The position numbers were made by a program, and so were the translations under genes. DNA of 64,000 nucleotides from Modestobacter marinus (lineage in GTDB: Bacteria > Actinomycetota > Actinomycetes > Mycobacteriales > Geodermatophilaceae): NCBI RefSeq assembly GCF_019799945.1, contig NZ_JABGCH010000019.1:1-64000 (forward strand), given 5' to 3'. Positions 52,567-61,742 of this stretch are shown here, in pieces. Every line of letters begins with the position of its first letter. The first letter of the stretch is position 1. The notes under the pieces were generated by a model. It saw only the letters and a program-made list of their open reading frames with translations, did not search any database and was not told where the DNA came from.

Positions 52567-52980
52567 GTGACCTCGCGCCTGAACCCCTATCTCAGCTTCC
52601 CGAACTCGGCCCGGCAGGCGCTGGAGTTCTACCGCGGGGTGTTCGGGGGCGAGCTCAGCCTGAGCACGTTCGGCGAGGGAGGCGGGCTCGAGGGCCCGGA
52701 CGCGGACAAGATCATGCACGGGCAGCTGGAGACGCCGGCCGGGTACACGCTCATGGCCGCCGACACGCCTCCCGGCACGGACCTCACCGTCGGCACCAAC
52801 ATCGCGATCTCCCTGAGCGGGGACGACGCCGACGAACTGCGCGGCTACTTCGCGGAGCTCTCCGACGGCGGTGCCGTCACCGTGCCGCTGGAGAGGCAGA
52901 TGTGGGGTGACGAGTTCGGCATGTGCGTCGACCGGTTCGGGGTCGCCTGGATGGTCAACATCGCGGGCGAGGCGGCCTGA
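52567..52980 (+). CDS. VOC-family protein (PhnB-like)
   Basis: This 137-residue protein starts LNPYLSFPNSARQALEFYRGVFGGEL, quoted here as LNPYLSFPNSARQALEFY, the classic PhnB/3-demethylubiquinone-methyltransferase-like VOC opening. It also has MWGDEFGMCVDRFG and WMVNI. The function is unknown. Start GTG 52567 with GGAGGACGA upstream. Confidence 0.85.
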   Translation: MTSRLNPYLSFPNSARQALEFYRGVFGGELSLSTFGEGGGLEGPDADKIMHGQLETPAGYTLMAADTPPGTDLTVGTNIAISLSGDDADELRGYFAELSDGGAVTVPLERQMWGDEFGMCVDRFGVAWMVNIAGEAA

Positions 52981-52989
52981 CCACCCCAC

Positions 52990-53008
52990 CGAGGCAAGGC
53001 TGACCTGA
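52990..53008 (+). promoter_or_regulatory. IdeR/DtxR-like metal box before the Nramp gene
   Basis: The 19-base site matches the iron box TTAGGTTAGGCTAACCTAA at 13 of 19 positions. It preserves the AGG...AGGCT...ACCT...A core as CGAGGCAAGGCTGACCTGA. It lies 91 bases before the Nramp start, where an IdeR- or MntR-type repressor would act. Confidence 0.45.
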
Positions 53009-53098
53009 CCCCCGGGGGCCACAGGTCGGCCCCCACGGTCCCCCCGGGCCGGGCAGAGCAGGAGAGCCAGCCCATCCACGCAGCCCGGGGGTCGTGCC

Positions 53099-54382
53099 GT
53101 GTACCTGTCCAAGACCGAGGCCGCCGTCCTGTCGACCACCGTCGTCGGGAGCCGGCCCCCCGCCGTCCGGACCCGGCGGCGGCTGTGGCCGCTGCTCGGT
53201 CCCGCGTTCGTCGCCGCGGTGGCCTACGTGGACCCCGGCAACTTCGCGACCAACTTCTCCGGCGGCGCCTCTTTCGGCTACACCCTGCTGTGGGTGATCG
53301 TCGCGGCCAACCTCATGGCGATGCTCATCCAGGCGCTCACCGCCAAGCTGGGCCTGGCGACCGGCCGTGACCTGGCCAGCAACTGCCGGGCCCGGTTCCC
53401 CCGGCCGGTCACCTGGGGGCTGTGGGCGCAGGCCGAGGCGGTCGCCGTCGCCACCGACCTGGCCGAGATCGTCGGCGGCGCGGTCGCGCTGTACCTGCTC
53501 TTCGGGGTGCCGCTGCCGATCGGCGGGGTGATCACCGCCGTCGTCGCCTTCGTGCTGCTGGCCGCCCAGTCCCGGGGGTACCGCCCCTTCGAACGGGTGA
53601 TCGCCGGGCTGCTGCTGGTCATCGGCGCCGGCTTCGCCTACACGCTGGTCGCCTCCGGGGTCGACGCCGGCGGCGTCGCCTCGGGGCTGGTGCCCGGCTT
53701 CGCCGGCACCGACAGCCTGCTGCTGGCCACCGGCATCCTCGGCGCGACGGTGATGCCGCACGTCATCTACGTGCACTCCGCGCTCACCCCGGGCCGGTAC
53801 GGCGACGCGGTCACCGCCGGGCGGACGGCGGGAGGACGGCGCCAGCTGCTGCGCGCCCAGCGCCTCGACGTGCTGCTGGCCATGGGACTGGCCGGGCTGG
53901 TGAACGCCGCGATGCTGGTGATCGCCGCGCAGCTGTTCACCGGCAATGCCTCGATCAGCTCGCTGGAGAGCGTGCACGCCGGCCTGGGGGCCCAGCTGGG
54001 CAGCGGGGCGGCTCTCGCCTTCGCGATCGCCCTGCTGGCCTCGGGCTTCGCCGCCTCGTCGGTCGGCACGCACGCCGGTCAGGTCGTGATGGCCGGGTTC
54101 CTGCGCCGGCACATCCCGGTGCTCGTCCGCCGGCTGATCACCCTCGCGCCCGCCCTGCTCGTGCTCGGGCTGGGCGGCGACCCGACGACCGCGCTGGTCT
54201 GGTCGCAGGTCGTGCTCTCCTTCGGCATCCCGTTCGCCCTGGTGCCGCTGCTGTGGCTGACCAGCCGCCGCGACGTGATGGGCGCCTGGGTGAACCGGCG
54301 GATCACCACGCTCGCCGGCGCGGTCGTGGCCGCGCTGATCATCGGGCTGAACGGCTACCTGCTGGTCAGCGTCGTCCTCTGA
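53099..54382 (+). CDS. mntH: Nramp-family divalent metal (Mn2+/Fe2+) transporter
   Basis: This 427-residue protein has ~11 transmembrane segments. The metal-binding motif of helix 1 is AYVDPGNFATNF (DPGN), and helix 6 has GATVMPHVIYVHS (MPH). Nramp proteins import Mn2+ or Fe2+ with protons. The start is GTG 53099. A DtxR-family-like box lies upstream. The next gene follows after 114 bases. Confidence 0.93.
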   Translation: MYLSKTEAAVLSTTVVGSRPPAVRTRRRLWPLLGPAFVAAVAYVDPGNFATNFSGGASFGYTLLWVIVAANLMAMLIQALTAKLGLATGRDLASNCRARFPRPVTWGLWAQAEAVAVATDLAEIVGGAVALYLLFGVPLPIGGVITAVVAFVLLAAQSRGYRPFERVIAGLLLVIGAGFAYTLVASGVDAGGVASGLVPGFAGTDSLLLATGILGATVMPHVIYVHSALTPGRYGDAVTAGRTAGGRRQLLRAQRLDVLLAMGLAGLVNAAMLVIAAQLFTGNASISSLESVHAGLGAQLGSGAALAFAIALLASGFAASSVGTHAGQVVMAGFLRRHIPVLVRRLITLAPALLVLGLGGDPTTALVWSQVVLSFGIPFALVPLLWLTSRRDVMGAWVNRRITTLAGAVVAALIIGLNGYLLVSVVL

Positions 54383-54496
54383 GGAGCGGCGCCGAGGACC
54401 GGCGCGGCTGCTTGCGCGAGGACATGCCCCGATCATCGGGGAACTCCGGCCCGGCGCACCTCGTTGACCCCCGGCCCGCCCCACCGTGGAGGTCCC

Positions 54497-55189
54497 GTGC
54501 TGCCCCTGCCCGCACTCCCCTCGCTGTCCGACCAGGCCGAGCGCCTCGCTGCCCTCTCGATCCGCGGCGTTCCCGACGCGGACCTGCGCGCCGCCGCCGG
54601 CACCGGTCCCGACGGCGGCCTGCTCGCCGTCCACCCCAGCTGCCTGCCCGCCTCCCGGCTCACCGGGTTCGTCGTGCGCGAGGGCAGGCCGGGGTTCGTC
54701 GTCGCGGACATGACCGACGTCGACGCCTTCTCGCCCATCCCGGAGGCCGCGCTCCCCGACGCGCCGGTCTACGTCGTCCACGCCCCCGACCGGGGGGACG
54801 CGATGGCCAACTGGAGCCCGGACGAGGCGCTGCCGGCCCTCACCGCAGCCGGCCGCAGTCCGCTCACGCTGACCGAGGGGCTGCATTGGCTGCTCCAGCA
54901 GCCGGCCGCGCTGGACCGCAACCACTGCTTCATGACGATCGGCTCGCGGCTGCGCCGTCCCGACGGGCGGCTCGACACCCGCACCCCCGCGCTCTGGCTC
55001 AGCAACGGCACCGGCCGGGACGGCCGGGAGCGGCGCCACGCGCCCAAGGTCGGCTGGTGCTGGGCCGGCAACCGGCACACCTGGCTGGGCTTCGCCTCCA
55101 CCACGGGCCGGACTGCACCGGTGAGAATCGCGACCGATCGAGGTCTTCTCGACGACACCACCTCCGACCGGGTCTCCCCGGTCCACTGA
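54497..55189 (+). CDS. DUF5701 family protein
   Basis: This 230-residue protein matches actinobacterial DUF5701 proteins: SLSDQAERLAALSIRGVPD, FVVADMTDVDAFSPIPEA, DAMANWSPDEALPAL and FMTIGSRLRR. The function is unknown. The GTG at 54497 has GGAGG five bases before. It is followed 11 bases later by the reductase-family gene. Confidence 0.8.
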   Translation: MLPLPALPSLSDQAERLAALSIRGVPDADLRAAAGTGPDGGLLAVHPSCLPASRLTGFVVREGRPGFVVADMTDVDAFSPIPEAALPDAPVYVVHAPDRGDAMANWSPDEALPALTAAGRSPLTLTEGLHWLLQQPAALDRNHCFMTIGSRLRRPDGRLDTRTPALWLSNGTGRDGRERRHAPKVGWCWAGNRHTWLGFASTTGRTAPVRIATDRGLLDDTTSDRVSPVH

Positions 55190-55200
55190 AGGGCAGGCGC

Positions 55201-55758
55201 ATGGGCGCGATCAAGGTCCACGAGTTCACCACCGTCGACGGGGTGGTCGACGCCCCGATGTGGACGATGGAGTACGGCTTCCCGGACGACCTGGCCGCGT
55301 CCATCGGCACGCTGACGGCGTCGTCGTCCGGCATCCTGCTCGGCCGCACCACCTTCGAGATGTTCGCGCCGGCGTGGTCCACCCGGACGGTGGAAGACGA
55401 CGAGGGCGCCCCCTTCTTCAACGACACCCGCAAGTACGTGGTCACCTCCACGCTCACCGACGCCGAGTCCGTGTGGGCGAACTCGACGGTCCTGGGTGCC
55501 TACGACGCCGACCGGATCCGGACGCTCAAGGAGGAGACGGACGGCGACCTGTACGTCAGCGGCAGCGCCACCCTGGTGCGGGCGCTGCTCGCCGACGGCC
55601 TGGTCGACGAGCTGCACCTCTACGTCTACCCGCTCGCCGTCGGGACCGGGATCCGGCTGTTCGCCGACGGCGCGCCGCAGACGCCGCTGTCGCTGCTCGG
55701 CGCGGAGGGGCTGAGCAACGGCGTCGCCCACCTCACCTACGGACCGGCGACCGGCTGA
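55201..55758 (+). CDS. dihydrofolate-reductase-family protein
   Basis: This 185-residue protein is the intact member of the family also found as a pseudogene at 51941-52495. It starts VHEFTTVDGVVDAPM, has ILLGRTTFEMFAPAW, YVSGSATLVRALLADGLVDELHL (quoted here as YVSGSATLVRALL) and YPLAVGTGIRLF. It should bind NADPH, with an unknown substrate. ATG 55201. Confidence 0.88.
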   Translation: MGAIKVHEFTTVDGVVDAPMWTMEYGFPDDLAASIGTLTASSSGILLGRTTFEMFAPAWSTRTVEDDEGAPFFNDTRKYVVTSTLTDAESVWANSTVLGAYDADRIRTLKEETDGDLYVSGSATLVRALLADGLVDELHLYVYPLAVGTGIRLFADGAPQTPLSLLGAEGLSNGVAHLTYGPATG

Positions 55759-55808
55759 CCCCCACCCCCCGTGCCGGGCCGCCCGGTCGGATCGGCCACG
55801 CTCTGGGC

Positions 55809-56591
55809 ATGGAGATCTCCGGAGCGCGGATCTGGGTCACCGGCGCGTCGACCGGCATCGGGGCGGCGCTGGCCCGGGAGCTGGCCGACCGCGGCGCCCG
55901 GGTGGCGATCAGTGCCCGCAACGCCGAGCAGCTGGCCGGGGTCGCCGGGGACCGGATGGTGGCCGTGCCGGTCGACGTCACCGACCGCGCTGCCACGGTC
56001 GCGGCCGGCGAGCGGGTGCGGGAGGCGCTCGGCGGGCTGGACGTCGCCGTCCTCAACGCCGGGACGTGGTCGCGGTTCCACGTGGAACCCTGGGACTCCG
56101 CCCTGTTCGCCGAGCACCTGCAGGTCAACGTGCTCGGGGCGGTGCACTCGATGGAGGCCGTCGTCCCCCGGATGCTGGCGGAGGGGCGCGGGCGGGTCGT
56201 CGGGGTGGCGTCGGTCGCCGGTTACCGCGGCATGCCGGGGGCGGAGGCCTACAACGCCGGCAAGGCGGCGCTGATCAATCTGCTGGAGAGCCTCCGCGGG
56301 TCCCTCGCGCCGCGGGGGGTCGACGTGCAGCTGGTGAACCCCGGCTTCGTCCGCACCCAGATGACCGACCGGAACCTGTTCCCGATGCCGTTCCGGATCG
56401 AGGTGGACCAGGCCGCCCGGACGATCGCCGACGGCATCGCCCGGGACAAGGCGGAGATCGTCTTCCCGGTGCCGATGATGCTGCTCATGAAGCTGGCCCG
56501 GCTGGTGCCGGTCCGCGCCTGGACGGCGCTCACCGCCAGCATGGCCCGGCGGGGACTGCACGGCGGCCGGGAGCGCCGCGCGGCCTCCTGA
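55809..56591 (+). CDS. SDR-family oxidoreductase
   Basis: This 260-residue classical SDR has GASTGIG, NAGTW, a serine in GVASVAGY and catalytic YNAGK. The C-terminal tail (MMLLMKLARLVPVRAW) is hydrophobic, as in some membrane-associated SDRs of lipid metabolism. It is convergent with, and 3 bases from, the surface-protein gene. Confidence 0.87.
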   Translation: MEISGARIWVTGASTGIGAALARELADRGARVAISARNAEQLAGVAGDRMVAVPVDVTDRAATVAAGERVREALGGLDVAVLNAGTWSRFHVEPWDSALFAEHLQVNVLGAVHSMEAVVPRMLAEGRGRVVGVASVAGYRGMPGAEAYNAGKAALINLLESLRGSLAPRGVDVQLVNPGFVRTQMTDRNLFPMPFRIEVDQAARTIADGIARDKAEIVFPVPMMLLMKLARLVPVRAWTALTASMARRGLHGGRERRAAS

Positions 56592-56594
56592 GGA

Positions 56595-58913
56595 TCAGCC
56601 CGGGACCGCGCCCGACCGGCGCCGGCCGACGACGAGGGCCAGGACGCCGGCGGCGAGCAGCAGCGCGCCGAGCAGCAGCACGGGGACAGCCGAGAAGCCG
56701 GTGCGGGCGAGGCTCTCGGCGGGGCGGGCGGCCGCCGGGCCGGGGGCGTTCGCCCACGCTGCACCGGGTGTGGCCGCCGGCGCGGTCGTCCCCGGCCCTG
56801 CCGTCGCCGGTGCCTGGGTGGTGGCAGGACGCTCCGTCGCGGTGGGTGCTCCTGTCGTCGCCGGCGGCTCCGTCGGGGGCGCGGGCGGCGCGGCCGGTCC
56901 CGCGGGGCCGGCCGGGGCGGCCAGCGGCACCACGGCCGCGGCGAAGGCGGTCGGCGCCGAGGTGCCGGCGCTGTTCGTCGCGGTCACCGCGAACCGGTAG
57001 CTGACGCCGTTGGTCAACCCGGTCACCGTGCACGAGGTCCCGCTGGTGGTGCAGCCCCGGTCACCGGCGGCAGCAGCCGCGCTCATGGCGCGCATCACCC
57101 GCGCCCCGGTGCTCGCGGCCACCCCGATCCGGACCGCGGCCACCCCGGCCGCCAGCGCCGACCCGCCCACCTCGGGGCTGGCCACCACGGTGTACTGCGA
57201 CACCGGCGCGCCACCGTCCACCGCGGGCGGCGCCCAGGACACCGCGGCCTGCCCGTCCCCGGGCACCACCGCGACGTCGGTCGGCGGACCCGGTGGGGTC
57301 GCCGGCGGGGCGACCGGAGCCGCGGCCACCATCGCCGAGGCCGTGCCGGGCCCCGCGGCGTTGACCGCGCGGACGACGACGTCGTAGCTCGTGTCGTTGA
57401 CCAGCGCACCGCCGTCCGACCCCGTCGCGACCGTGGCCGTGAGCCGGCTCCCGGCCGGCGCCGTCACCAGCGCGGCCCAGGTCGTGCCCCCGTCGGTGCT
57501 CACCCGGTAGCCGGTCACCGCCGACCCACCGTCGCTCGCCGGCGGGTCGAAGGACAGGTCCAGCGCGCGGTCCTGCCCGCTCACGAGCAGGCCGGCGACG
57601 GGCCCTGGCGTGGTCCGCGGGGTCGCGGCCACCGTCGCCGACGCGGCGCCGGTGCCCGCCGCGTTCCGGGCACGGACGACGACGTCGTAGCTCGTGCCGT
57701 TGACCAGCGCTCCGCCGTCCGACCCCGTTCCGACCGTGGCCGTGAGCCGGGCCCCGGCCGTCGCCGTCGCCAGCGCGGCCCACGTCGTGCCCCCGTCGGT
57801 GCTCACCTGGTAGCCGGTCACCGCCGACCCACCGTCACTGGCCGGCGCCGCGAAGGACACCTCCAACGCCCCGTCCCGTCCGGTCACGGTCGGGGCCTCC
57901 ACGGCGGCCGGCGGGAAGAACTCGGCCACCCGGGCGACCGCATTCCTGGAGAACGAGGTCGTCCAGAGCCGGGAGGCGTCCGGGGTGACGGCCAGCCAGC
58001 CGGGCGCGAACCCCGCGGCCATCGTGGCCCAGGGCGAGGTCACCGTCCCGTCAGGCGCGATCTTCGCGATGGTGTCGGTGTCGTAGAGGCTGACGTAGAC
58101 GTCGCCGTCCCCGTCGACGGCGATGCCGCCGGGCCTCCCGGCGACGGTCACCCATCCGGTCGTCAGGACGCCGCTGGCAGAGATGCGGCTGATCACGCCG
58201 TTGAGGTCGGCGAGATAGGCGGTGCCGTCCGGGGCGTACGCCACCCCCGACGCGAACGTCCCGGTCGCGCCGCGGACCACGGTGGGCACCCCATCGGCGT
58301 CGATGCCGGTCACGGTGCCGTCGTAGCTCGTCAGGAGCACCCCACCCACCGGGTGCGTGACGATCTGGTACGGCCGCGTCGTCACGGTCGCCCACGCACT
58401 GGTGACGATGCCGTCGGGGGTCACCTTGGAGACCGTCCGGGCGCCGTAGTTGGCCGTGTACAGGTTGCCCGCCGCGTCGACGGTCAGGTCCAGCGGACCC
58501 CCGGGGACGCTCACCCAGGCGGGGTCGGCCGTGCCGTCCGGCGCGATCCTGGCGATCGTGTTGCCCCCGACCCCCCACTGGGCGCTGTAGACCGTGCCAC
58601 CCGGTGCGACGACGATGCCGCCCGGCCCACCGGGCACCGCCACCGGCGAGCCGGTCGCGGTCCCCGCGTCGGTGATCCGGGACACGGCGTTGTCGTACCA
58701 GTGGCTGATGTAGACGGTGCCGTCCGGGGCCAGTGCCAGCCGCTCCGGCAGGCCGGCTGCCAGCGGCACCTCCGTGACCGTCGTCGCGGCCGCTGCGGGC
58801 GGCGCGACGACGGTGGCCAGGCCGACCGGCAGCACGGTCGCCGCGGTCAGCACCGCGATCCGGGTCGCCAGCCGGCGGCGACCGGGCAGGACCCCGCGCC
58901 AACGAGAGCTCAC
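56595..58913 (-). CDS. cell-wall-anchored beta-propeller/FN3 protein, LARTG motif
   Basis: This 772-residue surface protein has a signal peptide (ATRIAVLTAATVLPVG). A beta-propeller of NHL/SMP-30-like repeats covers residues ~45-330 (recurring DGTV-Y, GGIAVDGDGDVYVSLYDTD). Three fibronectin type III domains follow, then a Pro/Ala/Thr-rich linker and the C-terminal sorting signal LARTG followed by a hydrophobic stretch and GRRR. LAXTG is the class E sortase type. GTG 58913. It is a paralogue of the next gene and largely collinear with it. It probably acts in adhesion or binding. Confidence 0.85.
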   Translation of the reverse strand: MSSRWRGVLPGRRRLATRIAVLTAATVLPVGLATVVAPPAAAATTVTEVPLAAGLPERLALAPDGTVYISHWYDNAVSRITDAGTATGSPVAVPGGPGGIVVAPGGTVYSAQWGVGGNTIARIAPDGTADPAWVSVPGGPLDLTVDAAGNLYTANYGARTVSKVTPDGIVTSAWATVTTRPYQIVTHPVGGVLLTSYDGTVTGIDADGVPTVVRGATGTFASGVAYAPDGTAYLADLNGVISRISASGVLTTGWVTVAGRPGGIAVDGDGDVYVSLYDTDTIAKIAPDGTVTSPWATMAAGFAPGWLAVTPDASRLWTTSFSRNAVARVAEFFPPAAVEAPTVTGRDGALEVSFAAPASDGGSAVTGYQVSTDGGTTWAALATATAGARLTATVGTGSDGGALVNGTSYDVVVRARNAAGTGAASATVAATPRTTPGPVAGLLVSGQDRALDLSFDPPASDGGSAVTGYRVSTDGGTTWAALVTAPAGSRLTATVATGSDGGALVNDTSYDVVVRAVNAAGPGTASAMVAAAPVAPPATPPGPPTDVAVVPGDGQAAVSWAPPAVDGGAPVSQYTVVASPEVGGSALAAGVAAVRIGVAASTGARVMRAMSAAAAAGDRGCTTSGTSCTVTGLTNGVSYRFAVTATNSAGTSAPTAFAAAVVPLAAPAGPAGPAAPPAPPTEPPATTGAPTATERPATTQAPATAGPGTTAPAATPGAAWANAPGPAAARPAESLARTGFSAVPVLLLGALLLAAGVLALVVGRRRSGAVPG

Positions 58914-58931
58914 GACCGCACCCCCTCCCCG

Positions 58932-61619
58932 TCAGTCCGCGGCCGGGGACGCGGACCTGCGCCGGCCGGCGGCGAGAGCGAGTCCGCCACCGGCGAGCAG
59001 GAGAGCCCCCACCAGGAGGGCGACGAGCACGGGGAACCCGGTGTAGGCCAGGCTCTCGGTAGGACGGCCGGCCGCCGGTTCACCGGCCGGGCGCTGCGCC
59101 GTCGCCCCGCCGGTGCCGGTCGCCGCCGCTGCGGCCCTCGGCCCCGCGGGCGTCGTGGCTGCGGTGCCGGTCGCCGGCGGAGCCGCGGGCACCGCGGTCG
59201 TGGGTGCGGGGGTGGGAGCCGGCGGCTCGGCCGCGGGCACCGCAGGTGCCGGCCCACCCGCCGGGCCGCCCGCGGCGGCCAGCGGCACCACGGCCGCGGC
59301 GAAGGCGGTCGGCGCCGAGGTGCCGGCGCTGTTCGTGGCCGTCACCGCGAACCGGTAGCTCATCCCGTTGGTCAACCCGGTCACCGTGCACGAGGTCCCG
59401 CTGGTGGTGCAGCTCCGGTCACCGGGCGCCACCGCCACGGCCACGGCCATCGCGCGCATCACCCGCGGCCCGGTCCCCCCGGCCACCCCGACCCGCGCCA
59501 CGCCCACCCCGGCCGCCAGTCCCGACCCGCCCACCTCGGGGCTGGCCACCACCGTGTACTCCGACACCGGCGCGCCACCGTCCACCGCGGGCGGCGCCCA
59601 GGACACCGCGGCCTGCCCGTCCCCGGGCACCACCGCCACCGCGGTCGGCGGACCGGGCGGGGTCACCGGCGGCGCCACCGGCGCCGCCGCCACCGTCCCC
59701 GACACGGCACCGGCCCCCAGCGCGTTCACCGCCCGCACGACCACGTCGTAACTCGTGCCGTTCACCAGCGCGCCGCCGGCCGACCCCGTCGACAGCGTCA
59801 CGGTCAGCCGGCCGCCGGCGGTCGTGGGCGACACCGCTGCCCAGGTCGTCCCACCGTCGGTGCTCACCTGGTAGCCGGTCACCACCGACCCACCGTCGCT
59901 CGCCGGGGCATCGAAGACCAGCTCCAGCGCCGCGTCCCGCCCGGTCACCGCCAGGGCGCCCACCGCGCCGGGGGTGGTCGCCGGGGTCGCCGCCACCGTG
60001 GCCGATGCGGCGCCGGTGCCCGCGGCGTTCAGCGCACGGACCACGACGTCGTAGCTGACGCCGTTGACCAGCGCACTGCCGTCCGACGCCGTCGAGACGG
60101 TCGCCGTCAGTCGGCCGCCGGCGACCGCCGTGGTCACCGCCGCCCAGGTCGTCCCGCCGTCGGTGCTGACCTGGTAGCCGGTCACCGGCGACCCGCCGGT
60201 GCTGACCGGGGCATCGAAGACCAGCTCCAGCGCCGCGTCCCGCCCGGTCACCGCCAGGGCGCCCACCGCGCCGGGGGTGGTCGCCGGGGTCGCCGCCACC
60301 GTGGCCGATGCGGCGCCGGTGCCCGCGGCGTTCAGCGCACGGACCACGACGTCGTAGGTGGTGCCGTTGACCAGGGCGTTCCCGGCCGACGTGGCGGTGA
60401 GGACCGCGGTCAGCCGGCCGCCGGCGGTCGTGGGCGACACCGCTGCCCAGGTCGTCCCACCGTCGGTGCTCACCTCGTAGCCGGTCACCACCGACCCGCC
60501 GTCGCTGGCCGGCGCCGTGAACGACACGGCCAACGCCGCGTCCTGCCCGGTCACGGCCAGGGAGCCCACCGCAGCGGGCGGGAGGTACTCGACCACCCGG
60601 GTGATCCCGATGGTGTTCAGTCCGGCGGTCCAGAGTCGGGTGCCCGCCGCGTTGACGGCCACCCAACCGGGCTGGAGGGTGGGGGTGAGCAGAGCCCACG
60701 ACGCGTTGACCGTGCCGTCCGGAGAGATCTTGGCGATGGCGCCGGGCGAGGCGAGGCTGACGTAGACATCGCCGTCCCCGTCCACCGCGATGCCGCCCGG
60801 GGCCCTCGGGACCGTCGCCCATGCGGGGCTGACCACCCCGGCGTGTGAGATGCGGGTGATCGTTCCGTTGGGGTCGACGACGTACGCCGTCCCGTCGGGA
60901 CCCGCCGCAACCCCGACCGACATCGCACCCGTCGCGCCGCGCAGGACCGTCGCCGCGCCGCTGGCGTCCAGGCGGGTGAGGCTGCCGTTGCTGTTCGCGG
61001 TGACGACCCCACCCAGCGGATCGACGGCGAGGAAGACCGCCTGGGCCCCCACCGGTCCCCAATTCGCCGTGACGGTGCCGTCGGGGGCCACCTTGCTGAC
61101 GTTCTGCCCGCCGGGGTTGGCTGTGTACAGGTTGCCGTCCGGGTCGATCGCCAGGGAGTAGCCGTTGTACGGCAGGGACACCCACGCGGGTGTGACATGC
61201 CCGTCCGGGTCGATCTTGGCGATGGTCTTGCCGAGGTACTGAGCCGAGTAGACCGTGCCGTCCGCCGTCGCGACGATGCCCATGGGCATGCTCCCGACCG
61301 ACGCGACGACATCGGTCACCACACCGTCGTCGGTGACCCGGGACACCGTGTTGGCGTTGGCGTTGGTGTTGTAGGCGCTGCCGTCCGGCGTGAGCGCGAT
61401 CCGGGCCACACCCCCCGCGGGCATGGTGAAGTCGGTCGCCGCAGTCGCAGCCGCGGCGGGGGGTGCGACGACCGTGGCCAGGCCGACCGGCAGCACGGCC
61501 GCCGCCGTCAGCACCGTGACCCACGCCGCGAGCCGGCTCCGAGCCGACCGGACCCGCGCCGCGGCAGGGCCCGGCGGGGTCGGCCGGCGCTCCGGCCGGC
61601 GGGTGGGCCACCTGGTCAT
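58932..61619 (-). CDS. cell-wall-anchored beta-propeller/FN3 protein, LAYTG motif
   Basis: This 895-residue paralogue of the preceding gene shares its layout, from signal peptide (LAAWVTVLTAAAVLPVG) through propeller to four FN3 domains. One extra 101-codon FN3 unit explains most of the length difference. It ends with LAYTG, a hydrophobic helix and GRRR. Start ATG 61619 (MTRWPTRR); a longer upstream frame is possible. Separated by 18 bases from its sister on the same strand. Confidence 0.85.
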   Translation of the reverse strand: MTRWPTRRPERRPTPPGPAAARVRSARSRLAAWVTVLTAAAVLPVGLATVVAPPAAAATAATDFTMPAGGVARIALTPDGSAYNTNANANTVSRVTDDGVVTDVVASVGSMPMGIVATADGTVYSAQYLGKTIAKIDPDGHVTPAWVSLPYNGYSLAIDPDGNLYTANPGGQNVSKVAPDGTVTANWGPVGAQAVFLAVDPLGGVVTANSNGSLTRLDASGAATVLRGATGAMSVGVAAGPDGTAYVVDPNGTITRISHAGVVSPAWATVPRAPGGIAVDGDGDVYVSLASPGAIAKISPDGTVNASWALLTPTLQPGWVAVNAAGTRLWTAGLNTIGITRVVEYLPPAAVGSLAVTGQDAALAVSFTAPASDGGSVVTGYEVSTDGGTTWAAVSPTTAGGRLTAVLTATSAGNALVNGTTYDVVVRALNAAGTGAASATVAATPATTPGAVGALAVTGRDAALELVFDAPVSTGGSPVTGYQVSTDGGTTWAAVTTAVAGGRLTATVSTASDGSALVNGVSYDVVVRALNAAGTGAASATVAATPATTPGAVGALAVTGRDAALELVFDAPASDGGSVVTGYQVSTDGGTTWAAVSPTTAGGRLTVTLSTGSAGGALVNGTSYDVVVRAVNALGAGAVSGTVAAAPVAPPVTPPGPPTAVAVVPGDGQAAVSWAPPAVDGGAPVSEYTVVASPEVGGSGLAAGVGVARVGVAGGTGPRVMRAMAVAVAVAPGDRSCTTSGTSCTVTGLTNGMSYRFAVTATNSAGTSAPTAFAAAVVPLAAAGGPAGGPAPAVPAAEPPAPTPAPTTAVPAAPPATGTAATTPAGPRAAAAATGTGGATAQRPAGEPAAGRPTESLAYTGFPVLVALLVGALLLAGGGLALAAGRRRSASPAAD
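59903..60054. repeat. 152-bp perfect direct repeat, copy 1
   Basis: Identical, base for base, to 60206-60357. The spacing is 303 bp, or 101 codons, so it marks an in-frame duplication of one FN3 unit inside the second surface-protein gene. Confidence 0.85.
60206..60357. repeat. 152-bp perfect direct repeat, copy 2
   Basis: Second copy of the repeat at 59903-60054; the sequence just outside differs. Lack of any synonymous change implies recent duplication or gene conversion between FN3 units. Confidence 0.85.
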
Positions 61620-61701
61620 CACGGACGGAACGTAGGGCGCGGCGCGTGGCAACCAGCCCAGTGACGCGCGGCGCCTACCACGATAAGTGAGCGACCGCAT
61701 T

Positions 61702-61734
61702 CGGAAGGTGACTTGGCGACTCGGTCACCTTCCG
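61702..61734 (-). terminator. hairpin terminator after FabG-like gene
   Basis: CGGAAGGTGAC pairs with GTCACCTTCCG across an 11-base loop, 9 bases after the SDR stop (minus strand) and upstream of the surface-protein gene. Confidence 0.65.
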
Positions 61735-61742
61735 GCCGGGGA

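Noticed and set aside
56595-61619. Surface-protein genes as assembly duplication
   Set aside because: The two genes differ in signal peptides, propellers, linkers and anchor motifs, so they are real paralogues with locally shared blocks.
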